Origin: Acerihabitans arboris
GTDB taxonomy: Bacteria > Pseudomonadota > Gammaproteobacteria > Enterobacterales > Enterobacteriaceae
DNA length: 64,000 nucleotides
Assembly: GCF_010131535.1 (NCBI RefSeq)
Contig: NZ_WUBS01000001.1
Location: 124,001 to 188,000, forward strand
Direction: 5' to 3'
Below the pieces are notes generated by a model. It saw nothing but the letters and a program-made list of their open reading frames with translations. It did not search any database and was not told where the DNA came from. The first letter of the stretch is position 1, and the number at the start of each line of letters is the position of its first letter. Positions 55,480 to 64,000 of the stretch are shown here, one piece after another. The position numbers and the translations under genes were made by a program.

Positions 55480-57065
55480 TACCCCGCTGGTTATGGCCGG
55501 GGCTGCTGGCCGCGCTGATGCTGACGGCCATTGCCATCGTGGCCGTCGGCGCCCTGTGGGCCAGCGCGCCGGCGCCCCACTGGCGCGTCTTGCTGTCGGA
55601 CAGCTATCTTTGGCATGTCCTGCGCTTCACCTTTTGGCAGGCGTTGCTGTCGTCCCTGCTGTCGGTGCTGCCCGCCATCCCCCTGGCGCGGGCGCTCCAC
55701 CGCCGCCGGTTCCCGGGGCGCCTGCTGCTGCTGCGTTTTTGCGCCATGACGCTGGTGCTGCCGGTGCTGGTCGCGGTCTTCGGCATCCTTAGCGTCTATG
55801 GCCGCCAGGGCTGGCTGGCGCAGTTATGCCTTTGGCTGCATATTCCCTACGGTTTTTCGCCCTATGGCCTGCCGGGGATCCTGCTGGCGCACGTTTTTTT
55901 CAACCTGCCGCTGGCCACCCGCCTGCTGTTGCAGGCATTGGACGGCATCCCGGTGGAGCAACGCCAATTGGCGGCGCAGTTGGGCATGACGGGCTGGAAT
56001 TTTTTTCGCATCCTTGAGTGGCCCTATTTACGCCGCCAGCTGCTGCCGGCGGCGGCCCTGATATTTATGTTGTGCTTCGCCAGTTTCGCCACCGTATTGT
56101 CCTTGGGCGGCGGACCGCGGGCGACCACGATTGAGCTGGCGATCTACCAGGCGTTAAGCTATGACTACGATCCCGCACGCGCCGCGATCCTGGCGTTGAT
56201 GCAAATGATCTGCTGCCTGGGGCTGGTGCTGTTCAGCCAGCGGCTGACGCGCGCTTTCCCGGTGGGGGCGACGCATTTCGCCCTGTGGCGCAATCCGGGT
56301 GATAATCTGGCGCGCAAATTGACCGACGGCACGATCATCACCCTGGCGCTGGCGCTCCTGGCGCCGCCCCTGCTCGCTGTGGCGGCGGGCGGCATTAACC
56401 TGGGCATGTCACGGGTGCTGTCGCAGGAGGCGCTATGGTCGGCCCTGCTGACCTCGCTGCGTATTGCGTTCGGCGCGGGGCTGTTGTGCGTGGCGCTGAC
56501 CCTGATGCTGCTGTGGAGCAGTCGCGAGCTCAGGCTGCGGCAACGGCCCTGGGCGGCGCAGCTGCTCGACCTCAGCGGGATGCTGATCCTGGCGATGCCG
56601 GGCATCGTGCTGGCCACCGGCTTTTTCCTGATCGCCACCAATAGCCTGGGGTTGCCCCGTTCCCCTTATGGGTTGGTCATACTGACCAACGCGCTGATGG
56701 CCATCCCCTATGCCTTGAAAATCCTTGAAACGCCAATGCTGGACCTGGCGGAAAGGTACAATCGCTTATGCTTATCCCTGGATATGGGCGGGCTGTCGCG
56801 TTTGCGCTGGGTGGAATGGCGGGCGCTGCGCCAGCCGATTGGCCGCGCCATGGCTTTCGCCTCAATTCTGTCGCTGGGAGATTTTGGCGTGGTGGCCCTG
56901 TTCGGCAATGAGCATTTCCGTACGTTGCCGCTATATCTTTACCAGCAAATCGGCGCTTATCGCAGCCAGGACGGCGCCGTCACCGCGCTTTTCCTGCTGG
57001 CGCTGTGTTTTTTATTGTTTACACTAATAGAAAAACTCTCGGGGCCATATGATAAAACTGGATAA
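55455..57065 (+). CDS. thiP: Thiamine ABC transporter permease
   Basis: Fused two-domain permease, 536 residues, about 12 membrane segments, with two EAA loops ([20 protein letters not shown] and [17 protein letters not shown]). Start assigned to TTG at 55455, giving [16 protein letters not shown], which aligns with the E. coli N-terminus MATRRQPLIPGWLIPG and overlaps thiB by 25 bases. An ATG at 55476 overlapping the thiB stop (ATGA) is the alternative and may be the real start. Confidence 0.94.
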   Translation: MVTLRQPMIPRWLWPGLLAALMLTAIAIVAVGALWASAPAPHWRVLLSDSYLWHVLRFTFWQALLSSLLSVLPAIPLARALHRRRFPGRLLLLRFCAMTLVLPVLVAVFGILSVYGRQGWLAQLCLWLHIPYGFSPYGLPGILLAHVFFNLPLATRLLLQALDGIPVEQRQLAAQLGMTGWNFFRILEWPYLRRQLLPAAALIFMLCFASFATVLSLGGGPRATTIELAIYQALSYDYDPARAAILALMQMICCLGLVLFSQRLTRAFPVGATHFALWRNPGDNLARKLTDGTIITLALALLAPPLLAVAAGGINLGMSRVLSQEALWSALLTSLRIAFGAGLLCVALTLMLLWSSRELRLRQRPWAAQLLDLSGMLILAMPGIVLATGFFLIATNSLGLPRSPYGLVILTNALMAIPYALKILETPMLDLAERYNRLCLSLDMGGLSRLRWVEWRALRQPIGRAMAFASILSLGDFGVVALFGNEHFRTLPLYLYQQIGAYRSQDGAVTALFLLALCFLLFTLIEKLSGPYDKTG

Positions 57066-57759
57066 GGCCACCTACCTCTACCAGCACCTGCCGATGCGTT
57101 TTGACCTGCGGCTGGCGGCGGGCGAAAAGGTTGCCGTCCTCGGTCCCAGCGGCGCGGGCAAAAGCACCCTGCTCAACCTGATTGCCGGTTTTTTACCCCT
57201 GCACAGCGGCGGCCTATGGTTAAACGGCCAGGATCACAGTGCTACGCCGCCCGCCCTGCGCCCGGTATCCATGCTTTTCCAGGAAAATAACCTGTTCGCC
57301 CACCTGACGGTGGCGGAAAATATCGGCCTGGGGCTGCATCCAGGATTAAAATTAACCACGGCGCAGCGGGACGCCCTAAGCGAGGTGGCGCGGCAGGTGG
57401 GGCTGCAGGAACTGCTGAACCGGCTGCCGGGACAGCTGTCCGGCGGGCAGCGGCAACGGGCGGCTCTGGCGCGCTGCCTGGTGAGGGACCGCCCCATCCT
57501 GTTGCTGGATGAACCGTTTTCCGCGCTCGATCCCGCCCTGCGCAACGACATGCTGCAACGGGTAGAAGACGTGTGCAACCAACGCGGCCTGACCCTGCTG
57601 ATGGTGTCGCATAACCTGGATGATGCCTTGCGTATCGCGCCGCGCACACTGCTAATAGTCGATGGCCGAATATATTATGATGGACTGACCTCAATGCTGG
57701 CGACAGGTGACGCGCCGCAAGCCGCCATACTAGGTATTTCACCGCGCCCAGGCGGTTAG
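57049..57759 (+). CDS. thiQ: Thiamine ABC transporter ATPase
   Basis: ABC ATPase, 236 residues. Walker A GPSGAGKS (about 33-40), Q-loop [12 protein letters not shown], signature [13 protein letters not shown], Walker [13 protein letters not shown] and H-loop MVSHN. Overlaps thiP by 17 bases. Last gene of the thiBPQ unit. Confidence 0.97.
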   Translation: MIKLDKATYLYQHLPMRFDLRLAAGEKVAVLGPSGAGKSTLLNLIAGFLPLHSGGLWLNGQDHSATPPALRPVSMLFQENNLFAHLTVAENIGLGLHPGLKLTTAQRDALSEVARQVGLQELLNRLPGQLSGGQRQRAALARCLVRDRPILLLDEPFSALDPALRNDMLQRVEDVCNQRGLTLLMVSHNLDDALRIAPRTLLIVDGRIYYDGLTSMLATGDAPQAAILGISPRPGG

Positions 57760-59114
57760 CGCCATGAATTAGCGCACGCTCGAACGGCCTTATAATTTAG
57801 TTGATCCCCTTCCCACACCCTTTATTTATAGGGTTTTTATTAAGTTACAATAAAAATCAGGGCAAATAGCCAAAAATGGCATTGTTGATCCGCTTCACAC
57901 TCCGCTAATAAAAACCTTACTATATTAGATTAAGGCGCTTTTTCAGCAGAAATTTTATGGTGTCGATAATAAGACGCCCGGTTCGGCATGCACTGATTTT
58001 TTAAGCATACCTGGAAAGCAATGACGCATTTTAGGTAGTATAGATAAAAAAACTTAAAATGCCACATTTTCAACGCCGGGGATTGTTTGAACATAATCAA
58101 TTATTGCGATAACTAAATAATTTCACACGCCGCGCCGACATAAGTTATATCAATATTGCATGCTAAATATTAGAATACGAATATAGTTGATGCCATCCTA
58201 TATGTTAAAATCCATATCCCCGGCAACACGTTGATTACGTTATCAAGACCAGCCTACCCTGTATTACCGGGCGAAGAATAAAGCGCCCGCGCCAATGCCG
58301 TGGAAATATGCGCACTACCGGAATTTTCTTTAAAATTATAACGCGCCACGAATAGACATCCGGCCCGGTTTAGCTGCGGCGGAACAAAGCATTACCATCA
58401 TATGTCCGCCATGCCATCCGCCATTTCCCCCTCAGGCTGTACCATACTCCACCGGGCCGGCCTCGAATCCCCACGGCAGCCGGTTCGTGACTCATTATCC
58501 CGGCGACTGCAGGAAAATCAGGCAAATTCAGCACATCCGCCGCCTGGTCCCCCTGCAAAAATGTACCCCTGGCTTTATCAACCACGACATCATCGACCAG
58601 GCATTTATCGCTACATCTACAATATAAAAAGTCCGCTAACTGATTTTTTTGCTACTGATTCCTAATTTGCAAATAACATATAAGCATTGTTTTATTATTA
58701 TCTGCTTATTTTCCATTAATTTTAATAAAAAATTTGGATTTTATAGACAAATGCCGGATTAAGGTTAAGACATTTTGATATTAGGGAAAACATTGACTTG
58801 CCTCACACTATTGATAGCGAATACTCTTTGATTTCTTTCAATTAGCGTTTATATTGATTAAATATAACAATTTAATTACTTATTAAATATCATCTTCGCT
58901 TATTGTATATAACGTACAATCGGCACTAGCTCTTTAAACAGAGCCTTTCAATATCAACAGCATTAATCTTTATGCGGACCGATCAGCAAAACATCATCTG
59001 CTACAAGGGATAATATATAACAGTGTTTCTATTCATTTTTTTCTCATTAAAACTCATGCAACCCATTAATCAAAACAACAGGAGATACTGATTCACCGCA
59101 GAAGGAGCGCCTTT
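57760..59114. other. AT-rich intergenic island, no supported gene
   Basis: 1,355 bases between thiQ and the small ORF at 59115. Mostly AT-rich, unlike the rest of the window, except for a GC-richer block about 58250-58600. In that block both strands have open frames (plus 58402-58665; minus 58370-58585, with NLPDFPAVAGIMSHEPAAVGIRG), neither with a ribosome binding site or a family I recognise. It may be a gene remnant. In E. coli the araBAD-araC region is close to this place. The AT-rich part from 58780 is probably the promoter region of the downstream pair. Confidence 0.5.
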
Positions 59115-59210
59115 ATGCAAGTCTTAATCAACACCAGGTTCTACATCAGGAATGCCGGCATGCATTGCCGACTGTCAATGACATCTTATATTATTGAGGG
59201 TTATCTATAA
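59115..59210 (+). CDS. 31-residue small ORF coupled to the pseudo-subtilase
   Basis: GAAGGAG (59101-59107) is 7 bases before ATG, the strongest Shine-Dalgarno in this region. The ORF encodes 31 residues (starts MQVLINTRFYIR, contains one Cys at position 18, ends YIIEGYL) and its TAA stop overlaps the ATG of the next gene by one base (TAATG). This geometry implies that the ORF is translated and drives translation of the downstream gene. No family recognised. It may be a leader, a substrate or partner peptide of the downstream protein, or only a coupling device; function is unknown. Confidence 0.55.
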   Translation: MQVLINTRFYIRNAGMHCRLSMTSYIIEGYL

Positions 59211-60616
59211 TGAGTGAAAAATTTCATAAAAAAATCGACTTCTTTGCTCAGCAGGGTGTAAAATACACCAATATTGTTTTCCAACTAAAAAGAAACAATG
59301 TCGGTTCGTATTACTTTTCGGAGGCCCAGAAAATTGAGCATGAACTGAAATTTAACTTTGAAACCATGGGGATTAATCCCTTATTTGACGTATCCGGCAG
59401 CCCTCGTGATGACTCAACCAGGGAGATGAATAAAAGATTTGGTTTAGATCGGTATTTTAAAGTTAAATTTTTCAATGACAATGTCAACTCGGCTGATTAT
59501 ATCAATGGAATACTGCATGCAATTGCGTTATTCAGCTCTGTCGAAACGGTCTATCCCTCGTCGGAACCGATATCACTGCGCTCCGGGGACATCCAGGATT
59601 TGTCTCATGCCGCCAAGCCCATCATCTATAATGAGACAAAATCGTCTGTGGAATCAGATATTCCCAATTTTGTATCCTTGCAGTATTACCTATGGCCGGC
59701 CAGGCACTGTTTTAATGGTTTTAAACTCGGCGGCGTAGACGGCGCCGCGGGCTTAGCCTACGAGGGCGGCAGGGGCGAAAATGTTACCATCATTACCAAT
59801 GAGCCTGACGCCTGGTTTACCGGACATAAAAACCTACCGCAGGAACGCGCGATTGTCGAGGGCGCCGTCACGGTGGGCAACGACGACACGGCATCTGTAG
59901 GCGTGATGGCGGGCCTGGAATTGGGCTACGGCATTCTGGGCATTGCCAGCCGGGCAAAGGTAGGATATGCCGCCCGTGGCCTGCAATATCTCTATAACCT
60001 TTATCACCGCCTGAAGGCAGGCGACGTCATCCAGATAGGTATGCAGCACCAAGGAGGCTGTATGACTTATCATAACCAGGGATGTTATGTTCCTGTGGAG
60101 TTTGAACCCGCCTGGTTTGATATGATTTCCGCTTTAACCACCAAGGGAATCCATGTTATCCAGGCGGCAGGAAATGGGGCGGTGAATCTGGATCACCCGG
60201 CGTTTAACGGCAAGTTCAATCGCAACCTGCAGGACTCAGGGGCGATCATCGTCGGCGCGCTCGACCCCAGGACCGGCCTCAGGGCCGCCTACAGCAATTT
60301 TGGTTCGCGTCTGGACAGCGCCAGCTGGGGCGATTATGTGGTGACGACGGCCTATGGGTATGCCACCCTGCTCAATCAAACCAACGCTTGGTATATTAAT
60401 AATTACTCCGGCAATTCCCCAGCCAATCCCATCGTGGCAGGGGTGGTCGCATGTCTGTCAAGCATCGCAATCGCCAATAAAAAAAGCGTCTCACCTATCC
60501 AATTCAGGGAGTTATTAACCAATACGGGAACCGTGTTGGAGGAAAATCTTTCCTCGATTATCGGCACCCAGCCAGACCTGGGTAAGGCGATCTACGCGTT
60601 ATTTTCCGATTACTGA
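59210..60616 (+). CDS. Subtilisin-like (S8) protein, predicted catalytically inactive
   Basis: 468 residues, no signal peptide. Residues 1-150 form an N-terminal domain I do not recognise. From about 175 it follows the S8 fold: GRGENVTIITNEPDAW (187-202), VEGAVTVGNDDTASVGVMAG (216-235), QAAGNGAVNLDHP (318-330), GAIIVGALDP, and YSGNSPANPIVAG (399-411). Against active relatives of this branch the catalytic Asp position is N197 (or T196), the His of the usual DHGT is aspartate (D225-D226, T227; no His there), while the oxyanion Asn (N322) and the Ser (S403 in GNSPA) remain. So it looks like a pseudoprotease. It is translationally coupled to the 31-codon ORF, lies in AT-rich DNA, and is convergent with yabI 9 bases away. 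Likely acquired by transfer (inferred). Confidence 0.8.
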   Translation: MSEKFHKKIDFFAQQGVKYTNIVFQLKRNNVGSYYFSEAQKIEHELKFNFETMGINPLFDVSGSPRDDSTREMNKRFGLDRYFKVKFFNDNVNSADYINGILHAIALFSSVETVYPSSEPISLRSGDIQDLSHAAKPIIYNETKSSVESDIPNFVSLQYYLWPARHCFNGFKLGGVDGAAGLAYEGGRGENVTIITNEPDAWFTGHKNLPQERAIVEGAVTVGNDDTASVGVMAGLELGYGILGIASRAKVGYAARGLQYLYNLYHRLKAGDVIQIGMQHQGGCMTYHNQGCYVPVEFEPAWFDMISALTTKGIHVIQAAGNGAVNLDHPAFNGKFNRNLQDSGAIIVGALDPRTGLRAAYSNFGSRLDSASWGDYVVTTAYGYATLLNQTNAWYINNYSGNSPANPIVAGVVACLSSIAIANKKSVSPIQFRELLTNTGTVLEENLSSIIGTQPDLGKAIYALFSDY

Positions 60617-60625
60617 ATCATCTCG

Positions 60626-61393
60626 TCAAAATTTTAATACTTTCCATAATTGAGCGGCGTAAATAGGCATCAGCGGATGCTGGATTAGCGCGATAAGTGC
60701 CGCAACAGCAGCCATCAGGCATAACGGCGCCAGCCAGCGCAACCGCGATAACGGCAGCCACCCGGCAAGCCTGCCCGTAGTGCGTTTGCCACTGCGAAAC
60801 CAACGCCACACCAGCCAGCCGGCCAGCCATACCAGCAGGGCAACACCCAACAGCAAGCCACGGAATTGCCCGGTATGCTGGCCGGCTGGAATATTAATTG
60901 CCACCCCGGCCAGGATGCCGGGCATAAAATAAGCCGGAGGCCAGCTCAGGCAACCAATAATATTAGGCAGCGCGAATTTAAGGGGCGGCAAATCCAGCAT
61001 GCCCGCCACCAACGGTATCAGCGGACGAGTCGGGCCAATGAACCGGCCGGCCAATATGGTCAGGTTGCTGTGCCGGTGCAAGGCGTGTTCGGTTTTATGG
61101 AGCATGGCGCGGTGCTTTTTCAGGAACGACCATTTCTTCAACGACTTTTTACAACCGTGACCGATAAAATAGGAAATCCAATCGCCAAGGAAACATCCAA
61201 CGATGCCGGCGGCCCAGGCGGGGTAAAACCCCAGGGTACCGCTGCCGATAAACGCGCCCAGCGTCGCCATCATCAACGTACCCGGCAACAGCAGTCCGAC
61301 AAAAGCCAGGGATTCAAGGAATGCCACCAACGCTACGGCAGTAAGCGAGAAAGCCAATGATTGTGTTACCCAATGCGCTAAAAAATCTTGCAT
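60626..61393 (-). CDS. yabI: DedA-family membrane protein YabI
   Basis: 255 residues, several membrane segments. DedA/VTT-domain protein; the family is implicated in undecaprenyl phosphate or phospholipid flipping and membrane homeostasis. Conserved ESLAFVGLLLPGTLMMATLGAFIGSG with the family Glu, GDWISYFIG, and the GRFIGPTRPLIPLVAGM motif with functionally important arginines. Divergent from polB. In E. coli araC-araBAD separates these genes; here they are adjacent. Confidence 0.94.
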   Translation of the reverse strand: MQDFLAHWVTQSLAFSLTAVALVAFLESLAFVGLLLPGTLMMATLGAFIGSGTLGFYPAWAAGIVGCFLGDWISYFIGHGCKKSLKKWSFLKKHRAMLHKTEHALHRHSNLTILAGRFIGPTRPLIPLVAGMLDLPPLKFALPNIIGCLSWPPAYFMPGILAGVAINIPAGQHTGQFRGLLLGVALLVWLAGWLVWRWFRSGKRTTGRLAGWLPLSRLRWLAPLCLMAAVAALIALIQHPLMPIYAAQLWKVLKF

Positions 61394-61512
61394 AACCCTC
61401 TCTTGTTTATTTAAGCCGACGGATTGTCAGGGCTGGATGGCGCCGGCGTCAATGTAACAATTGTATATAGATTTGGCGGGGATTGACGTTCGGCGGCGCA
61501 ACTGGACAAACA

Positions 61513-61528
61513 CTGTATAAATAATCAT
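61513..61528 (+). promoter_or_regulatory. Degenerate LexA-box-like sequence upstream of polB
   Basis: CTGTATAAATAATCAT matches the left half of the E. coli polB SOS box (CTGTATAAAACCACAG) but the right half ACAG is lost (TCAT). It lies 62 bases before polB. Also AT-rich promoter-like DNA on both sides. Confidence 0.35.
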
Positions 61529-61589
61529 AATTATAAGATTATGTAAAAACCATTATCCCTCTTTTACTTTAACCGGATATCCAGACGCC

Positions 61590-63965
61590 ATGCCAGACCA
61601 ATCCCTGCCCGGCCAGGGTTTTGTTCTCACCCGCCACTGGCGGGATACTCCCGGCGGCACCGTCATCGACTTCTGGCTGGCGACCGATCGCGGCCCGCAA
61701 AAAATCAGCCTGCCGCCGCAGTCCGCCGTTGCGTTTATGCCGGCGGAGTGCATGGCGCGCGCGCAACCTTTGCTGGACACCATCCCCGGCTGCGAGCCGC
61801 GTACCCTGGCGCTGCGGGATTTTCACCGCCGCCCGGTGGCGGGCATTTACTGCCGGCACTATCGCGAGCTGGGGCGCCTGGAAAAACTGTTTAAAGAATC
61901 CGGCATACCGCTCTATGAGGCCGACATCCGGCCGCCTGAACGTTATCTGATGGAACGCTTTATTACCGCCCCGGTCTGGTTTGAAGGCCAACGTCAGGAA
62001 AATGGCGTTATTACCGCGGCGCGTCTCAAGCCGGCGCCCGACTACCGGCCCACGCTCAGGCTGGTTTCGCTGGATATCGAAACCAATCGCGCCGGCGAAC
62101 TTTACTGCATCGGCCTGGAGGGGTGCGGGCGGAGGCAGGTCTATATGCTGGGCGATCCGCCGTCCGCGGACGTCGGCTGGGCCGACGGCAGCCTGGAATA
62201 CGTCCCTACCCGCGCGTTATTGATCCAGCGCCTGAATCAATGGTTCGCGACACATGACCCCGACGCCATCATCGGCTGGAACCTGGTGCAGTTCGATTTA
62301 CATATCCTGCAAAAACAGGCGGAACGCTACCATCAACCGTTGCTGCTCGGACGCGGTGGTGAAACGCTGGAATGGCGCGAACATGGCGTCAAGGCGGGGC
62401 ATTATTTCGCCAGCGCCGCCGGACGACTGATTATAGACGGCATCGAGGCGTTAAAATCCGCCTTTTGGCAATTTTCGTCGTTTAGCCTGGAAAATGTGGC
62501 GCAGACCCTGCTGGGCGAAGGTAAGGATATCTCCACGCCTTACGCGCGCATGGATGAAATAGACCGGCTGTACCGGGAGGATAAGCCGGCGCTGGCGCGC
62601 TACAACCTCAAGGATTGCGAGCTGGTGACGCGCATCTTCGGGCACACCCGACTGCTGGCGTTCCTGCTTGAGCGCGCCACCGTCACCGGGCTGGCGGCGG
62701 ACCGCAGCGGCGGCTCGGTGGCCGCGTTTAACTGGCTCTACCTGCCGAGGATGCACCGCGCGGGGTATGTCGCCCCTAACCTTGGCGATATACCGATGCA
62801 GGCCAGCCCGGGCGGTTATGTCATGGAATCGCGTCCCGGCCTGTATGACTCGGTGCTGGTGCTGGATTATAAAAGCCTCTACCCGTCGATTATCCGAACT
62901 TTCCTGATCGACCCGGTGGGCTTGATTGAAGGCCTGGCCGAGGACGATCCGGCCCGGACGGTCGATGGTTTTATCGACGCGCGTTTCTCGCGCACGCATC
63001 ACTGCCTGCCGGAAATCGTCCGGGAACTCTGGCAAGGCCGCGAACGGGCGAAACGGGACCAAAACCAGCCTTTATCCCTGGCGCTGAAGATTATCATGAA
63101 CGCCTTTTACGGCGTACTGGGCGCGCCCGGCTGCCGGTTTTTCGATGCCCGCCTGGCCTCCTCCATTACGCTGCGCGGCCACGCCATCATGCATCAAACG
63201 CGGGAGCTTATCGAGGCCCGGGGTTATCCGGTCATCTACGGCGATACCGACTCTACCTTCGTCTGGCTGAAACCGGCCCGGGATGCGGACGCCGCCAACG
63301 CTATCGGCCAAGACCTGGTCAAGGATATTAACCAATGGTGGCGGACGCACCTGCGTGAGACCATGGGGCTGGACAGCGAGCTGGAGCTTGAGTTCGAAAC
63401 CCACTTCAGCCGTTTCCTGATGCCGACTATCCGTGGCGCTGAGCTGGGCAGTAAAAAACGTTACGCCGGCCTGGTGCAAGACGATCGGGGCGGGCACATG
63501 GTGTTCAAAGGCCTGGAAACGGTGCGCAGCGACTGGACGCCGCTGGCCCAGCAATTCCAGCAGCAGCTTTATGAGCTGGTTTTCCGCCGCCGGCCCTATC
63601 AGGATTTTGTGCGCGATTATGTCCGCCGGACCCTGGACGGCGAACTGGATTCGCTGCTGGTCTACCGCAAGCGCCTGCGGCGCAAGTTAAGCGAATACCA
63701 GAAGAACGTGCCGCCACAGGCGCGGGCGGCGCGCATTGCCGACGAGTATAATGCCCGCAACGGTCGGCAGCAGCAGTACCAGAACGGCGGCTGGATAAGC
63801 TATATCATGACCGCCCACGGCCCGGAGCCGCTGGAAATCACGCAAAGCGCGCCGGATTACGATCACTACCTGACCAAGCAGCTGCAGCCGGTGGCGGATG
63901 CCATCCTTCCCTTCCTGCAAGATGACTTTGCTACGCTTATATCAGGCCAGATGGGGCTGTTTTGA
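61590..63965 (+). CDS. polB: DNA polymerase II
   Basis: Family B DNA polymerase used in replication restart and translesion synthesis during the SOS response. 791 residues (E. coli 783). N-terminal domain, 3'-5' exonuclease with Exo [11 protein letters not shown] (D162, E164) and Exo III region [10 protein letters not shown], then polymerase motif [14 protein letters not shown], motif [13 protein letters not shown] and motif [12 protein letters not shown] at 61590 fits the family start; only a weak ribosome binding site (CCGGAT). The stop is 35 bases before the window edge. Confidence 0.97.
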   Translation: MPDQSLPGQGFVLTRHWRDTPGGTVIDFWLATDRGPQKISLPPQSAVAFMPAECMARAQPLLDTIPGCEPRTLALRDFHRRPVAGIYCRHYRELGRLEKLFKESGIPLYEADIRPPERYLMERFITAPVWFEGQRQENGVITAARLKPAPDYRPTLRLVSLDIETNRAGELYCIGLEGCGRRQVYMLGDPPSADVGWADGSLEYVPTRALLIQRLNQWFATHDPDAIIGWNLVQFDLHILQKQAERYHQPLLLGRGGETLEWREHGVKAGHYFASAAGRLIIDGIEALKSAFWQFSSFSLENVAQTLLGEGKDISTPYARMDEIDRLYREDKPALARYNLKDCELVTRIFGHTRLLAFLLERATVTGLAADRSGGSVAAFNWLYLPRMHRAGYVAPNLGDIPMQASPGGYVMESRPGLYDSVLVLDYKSLYPSIIRTFLIDPVGLIEGLAEDDPARTVDGFIDARFSRTHHCLPEIVRELWQGRERAKRDQNQPLSLALKIIMNAFYGVLGAPGCRFFDARLASSITLRGHAIMHQTRELIEARGYPVIYGDTDSTFVWLKPARDADAANAIGQDLVKDINQWWRTHLRETMGLDSELELEFETHFSRFLMPTIRGAELGSKKRYAGLVQDDRGGHMVFKGLETVRSDWTPLAQQFQQQLYELVFRRRPYQDFVRDYVRRTLDGELDSLLVYRKRLRRKLSEYQKNVPPQARAARIADEYNARNGRQQQYQNGGWISYIMTAHGPEPLEITQSAPDYDHYLTKQLQPVADAILPFLQDDFATLISGQMGLF

Positions 63966-64000
63966 TGAGAAAGAGATGGATTGGTAGGTGACGAAGGGGC

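Noticed and set aside
58370-58665. Overlapping ORFs on both strands in the thiQ-distal island
   Set aside because: Neither has a ribosome binding site or a recognised family; described only as a possible remnant.

Overview
The window is about 57% GC chromosomal DNA from a gamma-proteobacterium of the order Enterobacterales. It carries, in mirror image, the block that Escherichia coli has from polB to lpd: polB, yabI, thiQPB, sgrR/sgrS, leuDCBA, ilvIH, cra, the mraZ-ftsZ division and cell wall cluster, lpxC, secM-secA, mutT, yacG-zapD-coaE, guaC, hofCB-ppdD, nadC, ampDE, aroP, pdhR-aceEF-lpd. Protein similarity is high but clearly not E. coli or Salmonella. Gene content would fit a Sodalis/Pectobacteriaceae/Yersiniaceae-type relative, which is an inference I could not test. 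I see no insertion sequence, prophage, CRISPR array, tRNA or rRNA gene. Nearly all genes are full length, so this does not look like a heavily eroded symbiont genome.

Layout. 1-7005 (minus strand): pyruvate dehydrogenase operon pdhR-aceE-aceF-lpdA, with a perfect PdhR operator in front; lpdA runs off the left edge. 7491-8961: aroP behind two TyrR-box-like sites. 9161-11551: a sugar symporter plus GH43 glycosidase, absent from this place in E. coli. 11625-14038: ampE-ampD and divergent nadC. 14351-17291: type IV pilus genes ppdD-hofB-hofC. 17351-20692: guaC, coaE-zapD-yacG, mutT. 20747-25585: secA with its regulator secM, a DciA-like gene and lpxC. 25686-41661: an almost uninterrupted minus-strand division/peptidoglycan cluster read mraZ, rsmH, ftsL, ftsI, murE, murF, mraY, murD, ftsW, murG, murC, (ddlB remnant), ftsQ, ftsA, ftsZ. 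42525-44191: alaE and cra, flanked by two copies of an intergenic palindromic repeat. 44493-51982: branched-chain amino acid genes ilvIH and, divergently, leuL-leuABCD with a transcription attenuator. 52233-54298: SgrS/SgrT sugar-phosphate stress RNA and its activator sgrR. 54343-57759: TPP riboswitch and thiBPQ thiamine ABC transporter. 57760-60616: AT-rich island with a 31-codon ORF translationally coupled to a subtilisin-like protein that lacks catalytic residues. 60626-63965: yabI and polB.

The differences from the E. coli order carry most of the interest. ddlB is reduced to a 27-codon in-frame ORF; leuO, setA and araBAD-araC are missing; alaE, a dciA-like gene, the GH43 locus and the pseudo-subtilase are additions. 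SecM keeps GIRAGP but has lost the upstream Phe/Trp of the E. coli arrest motif. The best candidate for an undescribed system is the small-ORF/pseudo-subtilase pair at 59115-60616.
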